Assembly: GCF_000009625.1 (NCBI RefSeq)
Contig: NC_002678.2
Location: 6,852,001-6,916,000 of the forward strand
DNA: 64,000 bases
DNA from: Mesorhizobium japonicum MAFF 303099
GTDB taxonomy: Bacteria; Pseudomonadota; Alphaproteobacteria; Rhizobiales; Rhizobiaceae
Direction: 5' to 3'
This document shows positions 46,404 through 54,953 of the stretch, one piece after another (positions within the stretch are counted from its first letter, which is position 1; every line of letters begins with the position of its first letter). The notes under the pieces are model-generated. The model saw only the letters and a program-made list of their open reading frames with translations. It had not been told where the DNA came from and searched no databases. A program made the translations under genes and the position numbers.

Positions 46404-46937
46404 CTACGGCTTCAGCGGGCAGAATTCCTCGTGGAAGTAGGCAAGCGCCTGTTCGGCCTGGCCTGGCTCGCCGAAGAACGGACCAATCGTTTCGGGCTCA
46501 CGCGTCAGGTCGCAACTGCCCTCGGTGTCGGTCGTGCATATCTTCATTAGTCCCTTCAGCGCGATGGTTACCGGCGGATTGTCGAACGACAGGCCGGTTA
46601 CGCCGCCAAGTCGCAGTTCGTAGGTCAGGCGGTAATAGATGGCGCCGTCCTCCTCGAACTGCTGTTCGGCTCTGTAGGTGCAATCGTCCAGCCGGGTGAC
46701 GATGAACCTCAGCGTTTCAGTTCTGTCGCCAACCTCGTTCGGGCCGGTGCTGGTAAAGACCGCCGGCGATCTGGACACCTGCTTCAGCGGTTCATCGGCC
46801 TGCTGCCCGTATTTGGGGATCGCGCCCCGTTCCAGGCCGTGCACGAAATAGGCAACCGTTTCCTCCGGCGTTGGGCTGCTGCCGTTTGGACCTCCGGCCA
46901 AAGCGAAGGCCGCGACGACTGAAAGGACACCTGGCAT
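46404..46937 (-). CDS. Exported hypothetical protein
   Basis: Product of 177 aa from ATG 46937, with GAGGAA 10 bases upstream. The N-terminus MPGVLSVVAAFALAGG is a short signal-like stretch, followed by a Ser/Thr/Pro linker. The mature part is a compact alpha/beta chain: PEETVAYFVHGLERGAIPKY near residue 24, ETLRFIVTRLDDCTYRAEQQ and EDGAIYYRLTYELRLGG, and ends in EEFCPLKP. Three Cys (CTYRAE, ICTTDTEGSC, EEFCP) could form disulfides, in keeping with the periplasm. No family recognised. It shares the minus strand with the preceding small ORF, opposite to ldtR and ldtP. Confidence 0.62.
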   Translation of the reverse strand: MPGVLSVVAAFALAGGPNGSSPTPEETVAYFVHGLERGAIPKYGQQADEPLKQVSRSPAVFTSTGPNEVGDRTETLRFIVTRLDDCTYRAEQQFEEDGAIYYRLTYELRLGGVTGLSFDNPPVTIALKGLMKICTTDTEGSCDLTREPETIGPFFGEPGQAEQALAYFHEEFCPLKP

Positions 46938-47297
46938 GGTCTCATTCCTCGCGTTGGACTGGCTTGTCAGTGTATCATCATCATCGGCCAGCGGTTCATT
47001 GGTCGATGTCGCGGCCGCCGATCGCGCATCGGTACCGAAAAAGCACGGGCTCTTCATTTCGCTGCGTCGCCCGAAGCAAATCGCGGGCCAAGGCCACGTT
47101 GCCGCCATATTCCAATGGAACCGAGGATGCCGGTGAGGCTGTGGTCCAGGCCGTGTGTTCACCCGGAACCGGACGGTGCGTCACGCGTTTGTGGCCGAAC
47201 CGATGCCGACATGGTTGGCTAATTGTTAAGATTGCCAACTTTAGAGTGCGGGCAAATCGCCCCTTGATCGAATGCTACAGGAATGTCTGGAACGTCC
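46938..47297. other. Divergent region before ldtP, no gene seen
   Basis: About 360 bases. A promoter for ldtP is likely near 47210-47250, where GTTGGCTAATTGTTAAGATT is followed by GCCAACTTTAGAG. The TTGGC and GCCAA arms form a 5-bp dyad around this stretch. No convincing coding frame. Confidence 0.4.
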
Positions 47298-48551
47298 ATG
47301 AGAACCAGCCGCCGCTTTTTCCTTTCCGGAGCCTCGTTGCTCGCCGCAGCCATGGTGGCCGGCCGTGCGAGCGCGCAGGATGTGATCGGGGATATCCTGA
47401 AATCCTCGGCCCGCGGCAATTGGGACGACCAGTTCGATGCCCGCGCCAGCGAAGGCGGCAAGGTGGCCTCGACGCTGCCGATCTTCAGCACGCAGACCGT
47501 TGCGTTTACCGAGCAGGCGGTCGCGCAGTATCAGAACATTGTCGGGCAGGGCGGCTGGGTAGAGGTTCCCGCGACCAAGAAACTGGAACTCGGCGTCGAT
47601 GACCCGGACGTGGTGCCGTTGCGCAAGCGGCTGATGGTTTCCGGCGACCTGTCGCAGAGCGCTGGTATTTCGACGGCCTTCGATTCCTATGTCGATTCGG
47701 CCGTCAAGCGGTTCCAGTTGCGCCACGGCTTGCCGGCCGACGGCTCCATGGGCAAATACACCTATGCGGCGATGAATGTTTCAGCGCAGATCCGGCTCGG
47801 CCAGCTGCAGACCAATCTGCAGCGGCTGAAGGAGAAGGCCGGCACGCTCGGCAGCCGCTATGTGCTCGTCGACATTCCGGCCGCACAGATCGAAGCGGTT
47901 GAGAATGACCGTGTCGTACTGCGCCACACCGCTATTGTCGGCAAGATCGATCGCCAGACGCCGATCGTCAATTCCAAGATCAACGAAATCATCGTCAATC
48001 CATACTGGAACGCGCCGGTCTCGATTGTGCGCAAGGACATCATTCCGTTGATGCGGAAGGATCCCAACTATCTGAAGAACAGCCACATCCGGCTGTTCGC
48101 GCCGGATGGCAGCGAAGTCGATCCGATGAATGTGGACTGGTCGACGGATGATGCGGCCAAGTACCGGTTCCGCCAGGATCCCGGTTCGGAAAACGCCATG
48201 GCGTCGGTCAAGATCAACTTCCCGAGCCCGGACGGCGTCTACATGCACGACACGCCGCAGCAGAGCCTGTTCGGCAAGATGATGCGCTTCGATTCCTCGG
48301 GCTGCGTGCGCGTTCAGAACGTGCGCGATCTCGTCACCTGGATCCTGCGCGACACGCCCGGCTGGGACCGTCAGCATTTCGAGGCCGCGATCAAGACCGG
48401 CCAGAACACGCCGATCCAGGTCACCAACCCGGTGCCGGTGCACTTCCTCTATCTCTCGGCCTGGTCGACTGGACCCGGCGTCGTGCAATTCCGCGACGAC
48501 GTTTACGCGTTGGACGGCGCCAGCGAACTGCAGATTACCTCTTCGCTCTAA
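47298..48551 (+). CDS. ldtP: L,D-transpeptidase, LdtP-like
   Basis: Product of 417 aa from ATG 47298, chosen because GGAAC lies 5-9 bases upstream and the N-terminus then reads MRTSRRFFLSGASLLAAAMV, a twin-arginine-like signal; ATG 47283 would add five residues. The signal ends near RASA. A peptidoglycan-binding domain follows (PLRKRLMVSGDLS, VDSAVKRFQLRHGLPADGSM), then the YkuD-type catalytic domain with NPYWNAPVSIVRKDIIPLM, the His in GVYMHDTPQQSLFG and the Cys in FDSSGCVRVQNVRDLV. It makes 3-3 cross-links in the periplasm. It is the expected LdtR target. Confidence 0.93.
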   Translation: MRTSRRFFLSGASLLAAAMVAGRASAQDVIGDILKSSARGNWDDQFDARASEGGKVASTLPIFSTQTVAFTEQAVAQYQNIVGQGGWVEVPATKKLELGVDDPDVVPLRKRLMVSGDLSQSAGISTAFDSYVDSAVKRFQLRHGLPADGSMGKYTYAAMNVSAQIRLGQLQTNLQRLKEKAGTLGSRYVLVDIPAAQIEAVENDRVVLRHTAIVGKIDRQTPIVNSKINEIIVNPYWNAPVSIVRKDIIPLMRKDPNYLKNSHIRLFAPDGSEVDPMNVDWSTDDAAKYRFRQDPGSENAMASVKINFPSPDGVYMHDTPQQSLFGKMMRFDSSGCVRVQNVRDLVTWILRDTPGWDRQHFEAAIKTGQNTPIQVTNPVPVHFLYLSAWSTGPGVVQFRDDVYALDGASELQITSSL

Positions 48552-48570
48552 GAGACTGATAGTTCTAACG

Positions 48571-48598
48571 AAAGGCCGCTCGAAAGGGCGGCCTTTTT
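48571..48598 (+). terminator. Intrinsic terminator after ldtP
   Basis: AAAGGCCGC-tcgaaagg-GCGGCCTTT then TTGTTT; 9-bp stem, 20 bases after the stop at 48551. Confidence 0.93.
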
Positions 48599-48758
48599 GT
48601 TTGGGGGATCGTTGGTCGTTTCGACGCATCGGGAGGTTGATGCTGGACGATGCTCGATTATCCAGAAAAGGAGCAGCGCCGACATCCGGCATTCACGTCC
48701 GAATCCCTGGACACCGGCGCTGTGCATACGCTCGCCGGCCGTGGCGCGCGCGGTGTGC

Positions 48759-48816
48759 GGCCGGCCACCTGGTCCCCCTAGGCAGCCTTGCGTTGACGCC
48801 AGGTGCCGGCCTTTTT
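48759..48816 (+). promoter_or_regulatory. Terminator-like leader hairpin upstream of the Na+/H+ antiporter
   Basis: GGCCGGCCACCTGG (48759-48772) pairs with CCAGGTGCCGGCC (48799-48811) with one bulged C, around a 26-base loop, and is followed by TTTTT. The stem ends 119 bases before the antiporter start, within a 383-base gap (48552-48934) that has no other gene. It follows the ldtP terminator by 160 bases, so it does not seem to belong to ldtP. It may be an attenuator or riboswitch-type expression platform; no known riboswitch class was recognised. Confidence 0.6.
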
Positions 48817-48934
48817 CTGTTATCAGCTCGATGCTGGCCATACAGTCTGCTGCCCGTCCGCCATTGCCGTCCGGCGCTGTCTGGACGCGACGCCGACGAT
48901 TGCGCATGGTTCGCCAAACAGCCGGAATCGCGCC

Positions 48935-50578
48935 ATGCAAGCCGCCATCTTCGTCCTCGTCGTGCTCGTTTTCGTCGCCGTTTCCGGCGCGCTGGTGCGG
49001 CTGGTGCGGGTGCCGCTGCCGGTCCTGCAGATCGCGATAGGCGCTGCCCTTGCCTGGCCGGTGCGCGGCATCCATGTCGAGATCGATCCGGAACTGTTCC
49101 TGCTGGTGTTCATTCCACCGCTGCTGTTCAGCGACGCCTTCGGCGCACCCAAGCGCGAGCTGATGGCGCTGCGCGGCCCGATCCTTGACCTCGCCATCGG
49201 CCTCGTCTTCTTCACCATAGTCGGTTTTGGCTATGCCTTGCATTGGCTGGTGCCGAGCATTCCGCTGGTCGTTGCCTTCGCGCTCGCGGCGGTGCTGTCG
49301 CCGACCGATGCGGTGGCCGTCTCCTCGATCGTCGACAGGAATGTCGTCCCGGCGCGGCTGATGCACATTCTGGAAGGCGAGTCCCTGCTCAACGATGCGT
49401 CGGGCCTGGTCATGTTCCGCTTTGCCGTCGCGGCGGCATTGACCGGCAGTTTTTCCTTTGCCGCCGCTTCGCTGAGTTTTCTCTACGCCGTGGCTGCCGG
49501 GATCGTAGCTGGAGTGGCCGCCTTGTTCGTTGCCGCCAAGGCACTGCAACTCTTGAACCGCATCGGCGGCGTACCGGCCGAGCCGCAGGTGCTGATCACC
49601 ATCCTGCTTCCCTTCGTCGCCTATCTTGGCGCCGAGAATTTCGGGGCCTCGGGCATCCTGGCCGCTGTGACCGCCGGCCTGCTGACCGGGAGCACCGGCA
49701 TATTCCGCTTTCTCGGCGTCTCTGCGCGCATGCAGACGATCTCCTTGTGGACGACGTTTTCCTTCGTCTTCAACGGCGCGCTGTTCATCGTGCTCGGCCT
49801 GCAACTCCCCGAAATCATTCGCAAGGTGCCGCCCGAGCTGTCCAGCCGCCATTGGCTTCTGGAGCCGGTGCTGACGGTTCTGCTGCTGACCCTTTGCCTG
49901 ATCGCGCTCCGCTTCGTCTGGATCTGGATCGGCGACATCACAGCGGGTTTTGCGGCGCGGCTCGGCAAGCGCAAGGCCGAACCGTTCGGCCTGCGCGTGC
50001 GGCTCGCCGGATCGGTGGCTGGCGTGCGCGGCGCCATCACACTGGCCGGCATATTGTCGCTGCCGCTGGCCTTGCAGGACGGTTCGCCATTCCCCGCGCG
50101 CGACCTGGTCATCTTCCTCGCCGCCGGCGTCATCATCTGCTCCCTGCTGATCGCAAGCCTGGCCTTGCCGGTGATCGCGCGCGGCTTGGTCGAGCCCGGC
50201 GAAGACGCCGGTGCTGCCGAGGAACGCATGGCGCGTGTCGGCGCGGCGAAGGCGGCGATCGCTCACCTTGAGAGCCTTGCGCAGACGGATGAGGAGGAGG
50301 GCGATGTGCCCGGCCTCAAGCTCGCCGCCGCCAACGGCATCGTCGCTGCCTATCGGCGCCGCATCGCGGCGTCCGACGAGGCCGATGAGGCGCGCGCCGA
50401 GATGCGCGAGGCGGGAAGGCTGGAGACCGATCTGAGGCTCGCCGGTATCGCAGCCGAGCGTGACGCGTTGCGCGCCATGCTTCGCCGCGGCGAGATCAAC
50501 GACCACACAGCGCGGGCGCTGTTCACCGAGATCACCCTCTCGGAGGCCCTTTTGAACGGCAGACAGACACGGAAATAG
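48935..50578 (+). CDS. CPA1-family Na+/H+ antiporter
   Basis: Product of 547 aa from ATG 48935; the open frame upstream runs through the leader hairpin and is not coding. Twelve or so membrane helices fit CPA1: FIPPLLFSDAFGAPKRELMA, then FALAAVLSPTDAVAVSSIVD and LEGESLLNDASGLVMFRFAV, where the ND pair is the ion-binding motif, and GVRGAITLAGILSLPLAL. A long cytosolic helical C-terminus (about residues 430-547, AAIAHLESLAQTDEEEG, GEINDHTARALFTEITLSEA) may sense pH. It swaps Na+ or K+ for H+ across the inner membrane. It is alone in its transcript, downstream of a terminator-like leader. Confidence 0.92.
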   Translation: MQAAIFVLVVLVFVAVSGALVRLVRVPLPVLQIAIGAALAWPVRGIHVEIDPELFLLVFIPPLLFSDAFGAPKRELMALRGPILDLAIGLVFFTIVGFGYALHWLVPSIPLVVAFALAAVLSPTDAVAVSSIVDRNVVPARLMHILEGESLLNDASGLVMFRFAVAAALTGSFSFAAASLSFLYAVAAGIVAGVAALFVAAKALQLLNRIGGVPAEPQVLITILLPFVAYLGAENFGASGILAAVTAGLLTGSTGIFRFLGVSARMQTISLWTTFSFVFNGALFIVLGLQLPEIIRKVPPELSSRHWLLEPVLTVLLLTLCLIALRFVWIWIGDITAGFAARLGKRKAEPFGLRVRLAGSVAGVRGAITLAGILSLPLALQDGSPFPARDLVIFLAAGVIICSLLIASLALPVIARGLVEPGEDAGAAEERMARVGAAKAAIAHLESLAQTDEEEGDVPGLKLAAANGIVAAYRRRIAASDEADEARAEMREAGRLETDLRLAGIAAERDALRAMLRRGEINDHTARALFTEITLSEALLNGRQTRK

Positions 50579-50771
50579 GACCGGTGATGCTCGGGGGCTG
50601 CGGATTTGCAGTCTCTGCCGCAAACCGGCCAGCAAATTTCGCGTCGCAAACGTGGCGGGTCGAAAACAACTGTGTTAATGGCGCGGCAATGCGTGTCGCC
50701 CAAAAGTGTGCAGCGGTTTTGGGGCAACGATAGGCATAAACAAATTGCCCCGAACCGGAGGATTTCAGGCC

Positions 50772-52085
50772 ATGGCAACAGCAGCGGCAGCGTCGAACAA
50801 ATTCGAGTCCTTCTTCGAAACCACGCTGGAAGACGCCGATCCGGAGATTTTCGGCGCCATCCGCAACGAGCTTGGCCGCCAGCGCCATGAGATCGAGCTG
50901 ATCGCCTCGGAAAACATCGTTTCCCGCGCGGTGCTCGAGGCGCAGGGGTCGATCATGACCAACAAATACGCCGAGGGCTATCCGGGCAAGCGCTACTATG
51001 GCGGCTGCCAGTTCGTCGACGTGGCCGAGGAACTGGCCATCGAGCGGGCGAAGAAGCTGTTCGGATGCAATTTCGCCAACGTCCAGCCGAACTCCGGCAG
51101 CCAGATGAACCAGGCGGTGTTCCTGGCGCTGCTGCAGCCCGGCGACACCTTTATGGGCCTCGACCTCAATTCCGGTGGCCATCTCACCCACGGCTCGCCG
51201 GTCAACATGAGCGGCAAGTGGTTCAAGGTCGTCTCCTACGGCGTGCGCAAGGAAGACCATCTGCTCGACATGGATGCCATCGAAAAGACCGCGCATGAGA
51301 CCAAGCCGAAGCTGATCCTGGCCGGCGGCACCGCCTATTCCCGCATCTGGGACTGGAAGCGCTTTCGCGAGATCGCGGATGCAGTCGGCGCCTATCTGAT
51401 GGTCGACATGGCGCATATTGCTGGCCTCGTCGCCGGCGGCGTGCATCCCTCGCCATTGCCGCACGCCCATGTGGTGACGACCACCACGCACAAGTCGCTG
51501 CGCGGCCCGCGCGGAGGCATGATCCTGTGCAACGACGAAGACATTGCCAAGAAGATGAACTCGGCAGTGTTCCCCGGCCTGCAGGGCGGCCCGCTGATGC
51601 ATGTCATCGCCGCCAAGGCGGTGGCCTTTGGCGAGGCGCTTAAGCCGAGCTTCAAGGTCTATGCCGAGAGCGTGGCCGCCAACGCCAAGGCGCTGGCTTC
51701 GAGCCTCAAGGAGACGGGCCTCGACATCGTCTCCGGCGGTACCGATAACCATTTGATGCTGGTCGATTTGCGCCCCAAGAACGCCACCGGCAAGCGCGCC
51801 GAGGCGGCCCTTGGCCGCGCCAACATCACTTGCAACAAGAACGGCATTCCCTTCGACCCGGAAAAGCCCTTCGTCACCTCTGGCGTGCGTCTCGGCACGC
51901 CGGCCGGTACCACGCGCGGCTTCGGCCAGGCCGAATTCCGCGAGATCGGCAAGCTGATCGCCGAAGTGCTGGATGGTCTCAAGATCGCCAATTCGGACGA
52001 GGGCAATGCCGCGGTCGAGGCGGCGGTCAAGGCCAAGGTCGTGGCGCTGACCGATCGTTTTCCGCTCTATCCTTATCTCGGCTGA
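50772..52085 (+). CDS. glyA: Serine hydroxymethyltransferase
   Basis: Product of 437 aa from ATG 50772 ([15 protein letters not shown]), with CGGAGGATTTCAGGCC before it. The PLP enzyme is complete: [58 protein letters not shown], the PLP-Lys in [16 protein letters not shown], and [18 protein letters not shown]. It interconverts serine and glycine and supplies one-carbon units as methylene-tetrahydrofolate. In alphaproteobacteria it commonly stands upstream of nrdR-ribD, as here, though two small genes lie in between. The start region 50579-50771 holds the promoter; no glycine riboswitch pattern was seen. Confidence 0.97.
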   Translation: MATAAAASNKFESFFETTLEDADPEIFGAIRNELGRQRHEIELIASENIVSRAVLEAQGSIMTNKYAEGYPGKRYYGGCQFVDVAEELAIERAKKLFGCNFANVQPNSGSQMNQAVFLALLQPGDTFMGLDLNSGGHLTHGSPVNMSGKWFKVVSYGVRKEDHLLDMDAIEKTAHETKPKLILAGGTAYSRIWDWKRFREIADAVGAYLMVDMAHIAGLVAGGVHPSPLPHAHVVTTTTHKSLRGPRGGMILCNDEDIAKKMNSAVFPGLQGGPLMHVIAAKAVAFGEALKPSFKVYAESVAANAKALASSLKETGLDIVSGGTDNHLMLVDLRPKNATGKRAEAALGRANITCNKNGIPFDPEKPFVTSGVRLGTPAGTTRGFGQAEFREIGKLIAEVLDGLKIANSDEGNAAVEAAVKAKVVALTDRFPLYPYLG

Positions 52086-52137
52086 CCATCCTTATCGATT
52101 GACCAGGCGCGGAGCGTCATCTTTTATCCGCCGGCGG

Positions 52138-52163
52138 TGCGCCACCCCTGATCGGGTGGCGCA
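52138..52163. repeat. Perfect RNA hairpin just before a secreted-protein gene
   Basis: TGCGCCACCC-ctgatc-GGGTGGCGCA is a perfect 10-bp stem that ends 7 bases before GGAG and 16 before the ATG at 52180. There is no T-tract. It could stabilise the mRNA or modulate translation, or end glyA transcripts with help. Confidence 0.75.
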
Positions 52164-52179
52164 TGGAACTGGAGAAACG

Positions 52180-52761
52180 ATGATGCGCAATTTTCGTATC
52201 GCCTTGCTCGGCGCTGTCGGCTGGCTGGCCATTTGTGGACTTGCTTCGGCGCAGACACAGCCCGCTCCGGACATGCCTGCCACGAGCACCTTCGGCCGAT
52301 GGACAACCATGGTCGATACACTCGACACCGGCCAGGATACGCACAAGACCTGCGCGGCTTCGACGGCGTTCTTCGATGCGAGCGGCAATTCTGGCACGCT
52401 GACCTTGTCGATCTCGACAGGCGATGCGCTGCCGCCTGATGCCTATCCGGCCATCATGCTCACCGTTGACAACAAGCAACTGCCGACCGGCACGAAGATC
52501 CCGGCGACGTTCGGCGATCCCGGCGTCAAGGTTTCGGCAACGGTCTATTCCAACGATGCGGGCATCGGCCGTCCGAGCTGGACGGTCGACAATCAGGCCA
52601 AGACCGGTCTCGCGCTGCTGCGAGCAATGCGCCAGGTCGTGTCGCTCGACGTGACTTTCGGCAAGCAGGCCTTCGCTAGCATCCCGATGGACGGCTTCAC
52701 CAAGGCCTACCGCAACCTCGGGACGTCTTGCGGCTTCCCGACAAAGGACGTCGCGCCGTGA
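52180..52761 (+). CDS. Secreted hypothetical protein
   Basis: Product of 193 aa from ATG 52180, with GGAGAAACG directly before it; the following Met at 52183 would give one residue less. The signal peptide MMRNFRIALLGAVGWLAICG is cleaved near LASAQT. The mature chain is beta-rich (RWTTMVDTLDTGQDTHKTCA, GNSGTLTLSISTGDALPPDA, AYPAIMLTVDNKQLPTGTKI) with two Cys (HKTCAAS, GTSCGFP) that may pair. It resembles small periplasmic invasion-associated-locus-B-like proteins (IalB family), in which a strand-rich core with late FAxxxMDGFTKAYRNL is typical, but this is tentative. It lies between glyA and a GlpM-like gene, in the same direction. Confidence 0.72.
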   Translation: MMRNFRIALLGAVGWLAICGLASAQTQPAPDMPATSTFGRWTTMVDTLDTGQDTHKTCAASTAFFDASGNSGTLTLSISTGDALPPDAYPAIMLTVDNKQLPTGTKIPATFGDPGVKVSATVYSNDAGIGRPSWTVDNQAKTGLALLRAMRQVVSLDVTFGKQAFASIPMDGFTKAYRNLGTSCGFPTKDVAP

Positions 52762-52787
52762 CGGCCCGGTTCCACTAGGGACCGCGG

Positions 52788-53117
52788 ATGGACATTGTCT
52801 GGAAGGGTGTGGTCGGCGGGCTGGTGACGGCGCTGATCGTCTGGGCGTCCAGGCGGGGCAATATCCTGCCAGGGATTTTGCCGCTGGCGCCGACCTTTGC
52901 CGTCATTGCCTTGCTCGCCGTCAGCGCTAAGGGCGATCCGGGCGGTTTTCGCGATGCCTGCCTTGCCGGGATGAAGACAATTCCCGCCTATCTTGCCTTC
53001 CTCGGCGCCTGCTGGTTGTTCATCGACAAGGTCGACTATCGCCTGGCCGTCGCCGGCGGCATCGCCGTCTGGCTGGTTGCCGCGCTGGCAATCTTCCTCG
53101 CGCCTCGCTATCTCTGA
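52788..53117 (+). CDS. GlpM-like small membrane protein
   Basis: Product of 109 aa from ATG 52788 with AGGGACCGCGG upstream. Four hydrophobic stretches: VWKGVVGGLVTALIVWASRR, LPGILPLAPTFAVIALLAVS, TIPAYLAFLGACWLFIDKV and GGIAVWLVAALAIFLAPRY. The pattern GGxVTALIVxASRRG-N-xLPGILPLAPTFA is that of GlpM-family proteins, which in Pseudomonas affect alginate production but have no known biochemistry. Gap of 26 bases from the preceding gene; possibly one transcript with it and with nrdR. Confidence 0.78.
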   Translation: MDIVWKGVVGGLVTALIVWASRRGNILPGILPLAPTFAVIALLAVSAKGDPGGFRDACLAGMKTIPAYLAFLGACWLFIDKVDYRLAVAGGIAVWLVAALAIFLAPRYL

Positions 53118-53213
53118 TGCGGGCAGTCCGTTGAAGTGACGGAACGGCTTCAATCCCGGTCGGAAAGGCTCTAAGCCTTTCGCCTCACCAGATTCGCGAA
53201 CCCAAGGCTCTCC

Positions 53214-53693
53214 ATGCGCTGTCCCTATTGCCAGTCCGAAGATACGCAGGTGAAGGATTCGCGCCCCGCCGAGGATGGCGCGGCGATCCGCAGGCGGCGT
53301 GTCTGCCCCGATTGCGGCGGCCGGTTCACCACCTTCGAGCGCGTGCAGTTGCGCGATCTGGTCGTGGTCAAGAAGTCGGGTCGTAAAGTGCCGTTCGACC
53401 GCGACAAGCTGCTGCGCTCGGTCGAGATCGCGGTGCGCAAGCGCAATGTCGATCCCGAACGCATCGACCGCGCGGTGACCGGCATCGTGCGCCAGCTCGA
53501 AAGCTCCGGCGAGACGGAAGTGGCCTCCGGCGAGGTCGGCCGGCTGGTCATGGAGGCGCTGAAGTCGCTCGATGACGTCGCCTATGTGCGTTTTGCCTCG
53601 GTCTACCGCAATTTCCGCGAGGCCAAGGATTTCCACGAATTGCTGGGCGAGTTGAAGGGCGACGAAGACAAGAGTGAAGAGGACGCCGGCTGA
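53214..53693 (+). CDS. nrdR: Transcriptional repressor of ribonucleotide reductase genes
   Basis: Product of 159 aa from ATG 53214. The zinc ribbon [20 protein letters not shown] with its partner [15 protein letters not shown] (four Cys) is at the N-terminus, followed by the ATP-cone [20 protein letters not shown] and [20 protein letters not shown]. The protein senses dATP/ATP and represses nrd operons at NrdR boxes. It overlaps the riboflavin operon: the stop is two bases from the ribD start, so nrdR is the first gene of the nrdR-ribD-ribE-ribH-nusB set. It is highly conserved in length and order among alphaproteobacteria. Confidence 0.97.
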   Translation: MRCPYCQSEDTQVKDSRPAEDGAAIRRRRVCPDCGGRFTTFERVQLRDLVVVKKSGRKVPFDRDKLLRSVEIAVRKRNVDPERIDRAVTGIVRQLESSGETEVASGEVGRLVMEALKSLDDVAYVRFASVYRNFREAKDFHELLGELKGDEDKSEEDAG

Positions 53694-53695
53694 GC

Positions 53696-54826
53696 ATGGC
53701 AGCATCGCAACTGAGCGAGGCCGAACAAACGGCCCTTGATCGCCGTTTCATGGCCGCCGCCTTGCGGCTTTCGCGCAGGAATGCCGGCCGCACCTCGACC
53801 AATCCCTCCGTGGGCACGATCATCGTGCGCGACGATGGCGCTGGCCCGATGATCGTCGGCACCGGCGTCACCGCGGTCGGCGGCCGGCCGCATGCCGAGA
53901 CCGAGGCGCTGGCCGAGGCCGGCGAGCTCGCGCGTGGTGCCACCGCCTATGTCACGCTAGAACCTTGCGCGCATCACGGCCGCACCCCGCCTTGCGCCAA
54001 TGCGCTGGTCAATGCCGGCATTGCGCGCGTCGTGGGGGCTGCCAGCGATCCGGATCCGCGCGTCTCCGGCAAGGGCTATGCCATCCTGCGCGCCGCCGGC
54101 ATCGTGGTGGTGGAGAAGGTCCTGGCCACGGAAGCCGCCGAGCAGATGGCGGGCTATTTGATTCGATCTCTGCGAAAACGCCCGGAAGTGACGCTGAAAC
54201 TTGCGCTTTCGAGCGACGGCAAGATCGGCAGGAAAGGCGCCGGCCAGGTTGCGATCACCGGCGAGATCGCGCGCCGCGACGTCTATCTGATGCGCGCGGA
54301 GTCGGATGCCATCCTGATCGGCATCGGCACGGCGCTGGAGGATGATCCGGCGCTGACCGTGCGCTTGCCGGGGCTGGAAAACCGTTCGCCGGCACGCATC
54401 ATCCTCGATCGCCAGATCCGGCTGCCGGAAGCCTCGAAGCTGGTTTCCGGTGTCGATCGCGTGCCGCTCTATGTTGCTGCCTGTCTTGAAGCCGATCCGC
54501 ACCGGCGCTCGGCACTCGAACGCGCCGGCGTACGCTTCATCGGCACCGAAACCCATGACGGCGTCGTCGCCTTGCCGGAACTGCTAGAAGACCTGGCAGC
54601 ACTCGGCATGGCAAGCGTGCTGGTCGAGGGCGGCGCCCAGGTCGCCAAGGCATTCCTCGACGAAGACCTGGTCGACCGCATCGTGTTATTCCAGGGGCCG
54701 GAGGCGATCGGCGAGGATGGCATTGCATCGCCGGTCGATGCGGACCATATCCCGGCAGGTTTCCGCAAGCTGCGCGAAATGCGCTTCGGCGAGGACAGCT
54801 ACGCCGAGTGGGTAAGGGACCTCTAG
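53696..54826 (+). CDS. ribD: Riboflavin biosynthesis deaminase/reductase
   Basis: Product of 376 aa from ATG 53696, two bases after the nrdR stop. The N-terminal deaminase has the zinc site HAETEAL and PCAHHGRTPPCANAL (about residues 67-105) after NPSVGTIIVRDDG. The C-terminal reductase begins about residue 155 (RPEVTLKLALSSDGKIGRKG) and includes AILIGIGTALEDDPALTVRL and ASVLVEGGAQVAKAFLDEDL. The protein turns the GTP cyclohydrolase II product into the ribitylamino-uracil phosphate. Two palindromic repeats directly follow its stop and separate it from ribE. Confidence 0.96.
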   Translation: MAASQLSEAEQTALDRRFMAAALRLSRRNAGRTSTNPSVGTIIVRDDGAGPMIVGTGVTAVGGRPHAETEALAEAGELARGATAYVTLEPCAHHGRTPPCANALVNAGIARVVGAASDPDPRVSGKGYAILRAAGIVVVEKVLATEAAEQMAGYLIRSLRKRPEVTLKLALSSDGKIGRKGAGQVAITGEIARRDVYLMRAESDAILIGIGTALEDDPALTVRLPGLENRSPARIILDRQIRLPEASKLVSGVDRVPLYVAACLEADPHRRSALERAGVRFIGTETHDGVVALPELLEDLAALGMASVLVEGGAQVAKAFLDEDLVDRIVLFQGPEAIGEDGIASPVDADHIPAGFRKLREMRFGEDSYAEWVRDL

Positions 54827-54875
54827 AGCCGGATGATTTCAGGTCGAGTAGACCTGAAATCTGAATCCGGCTCTA
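54824..54875. repeat. Palindromic intergenic repeat 1 between ribD and ribE
   Basis: TAGAGCCGGATGATTTCAGG then TCGAGTAGACCTGAAATCTG and AATCCGGCTCTA. The outer arms TAGAGCCGGAT/ATCCGGCTCTA and inner arms GATTTCAGGTC/GACCTGAAATC pair. The first three bases are the ribD stop codon. This element type recurs in rhizobial genomes. Confidence 0.85.
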
Positions 54876-54887
54876 AATCTAAAGAGA

Positions 54888-54940
54888 TAGAGCATGATGT
54901 CGTCCGAAAACCGCTTCACACTTTTCGGCATCATGCTCTA
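54888..54940. repeat. Palindromic intergenic repeat 2 between ribD and ribE
   Basis: TAGAGCATGATGTCGTCCGA then AAACCGCTTCACACTTTTCG and GCATCATGCTCTA. Arms TAGAGCATGATG/CATCATGCTCTA and CCGAAAA/TTTTCGG pair. A familiar rhizobial intergenic palindrome, here only 13 bases before the ribE start. Confidence 0.88.
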
Positions 54941-54953
54941 GGGATCAGCATCG

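Noticed and set aside
48548..50635. A 695-codon minus-strand frame over the antiporter
   Set aside because: Antisense of a clear CPA1 transporter, low-complexity in Asp/Gln/Arg.
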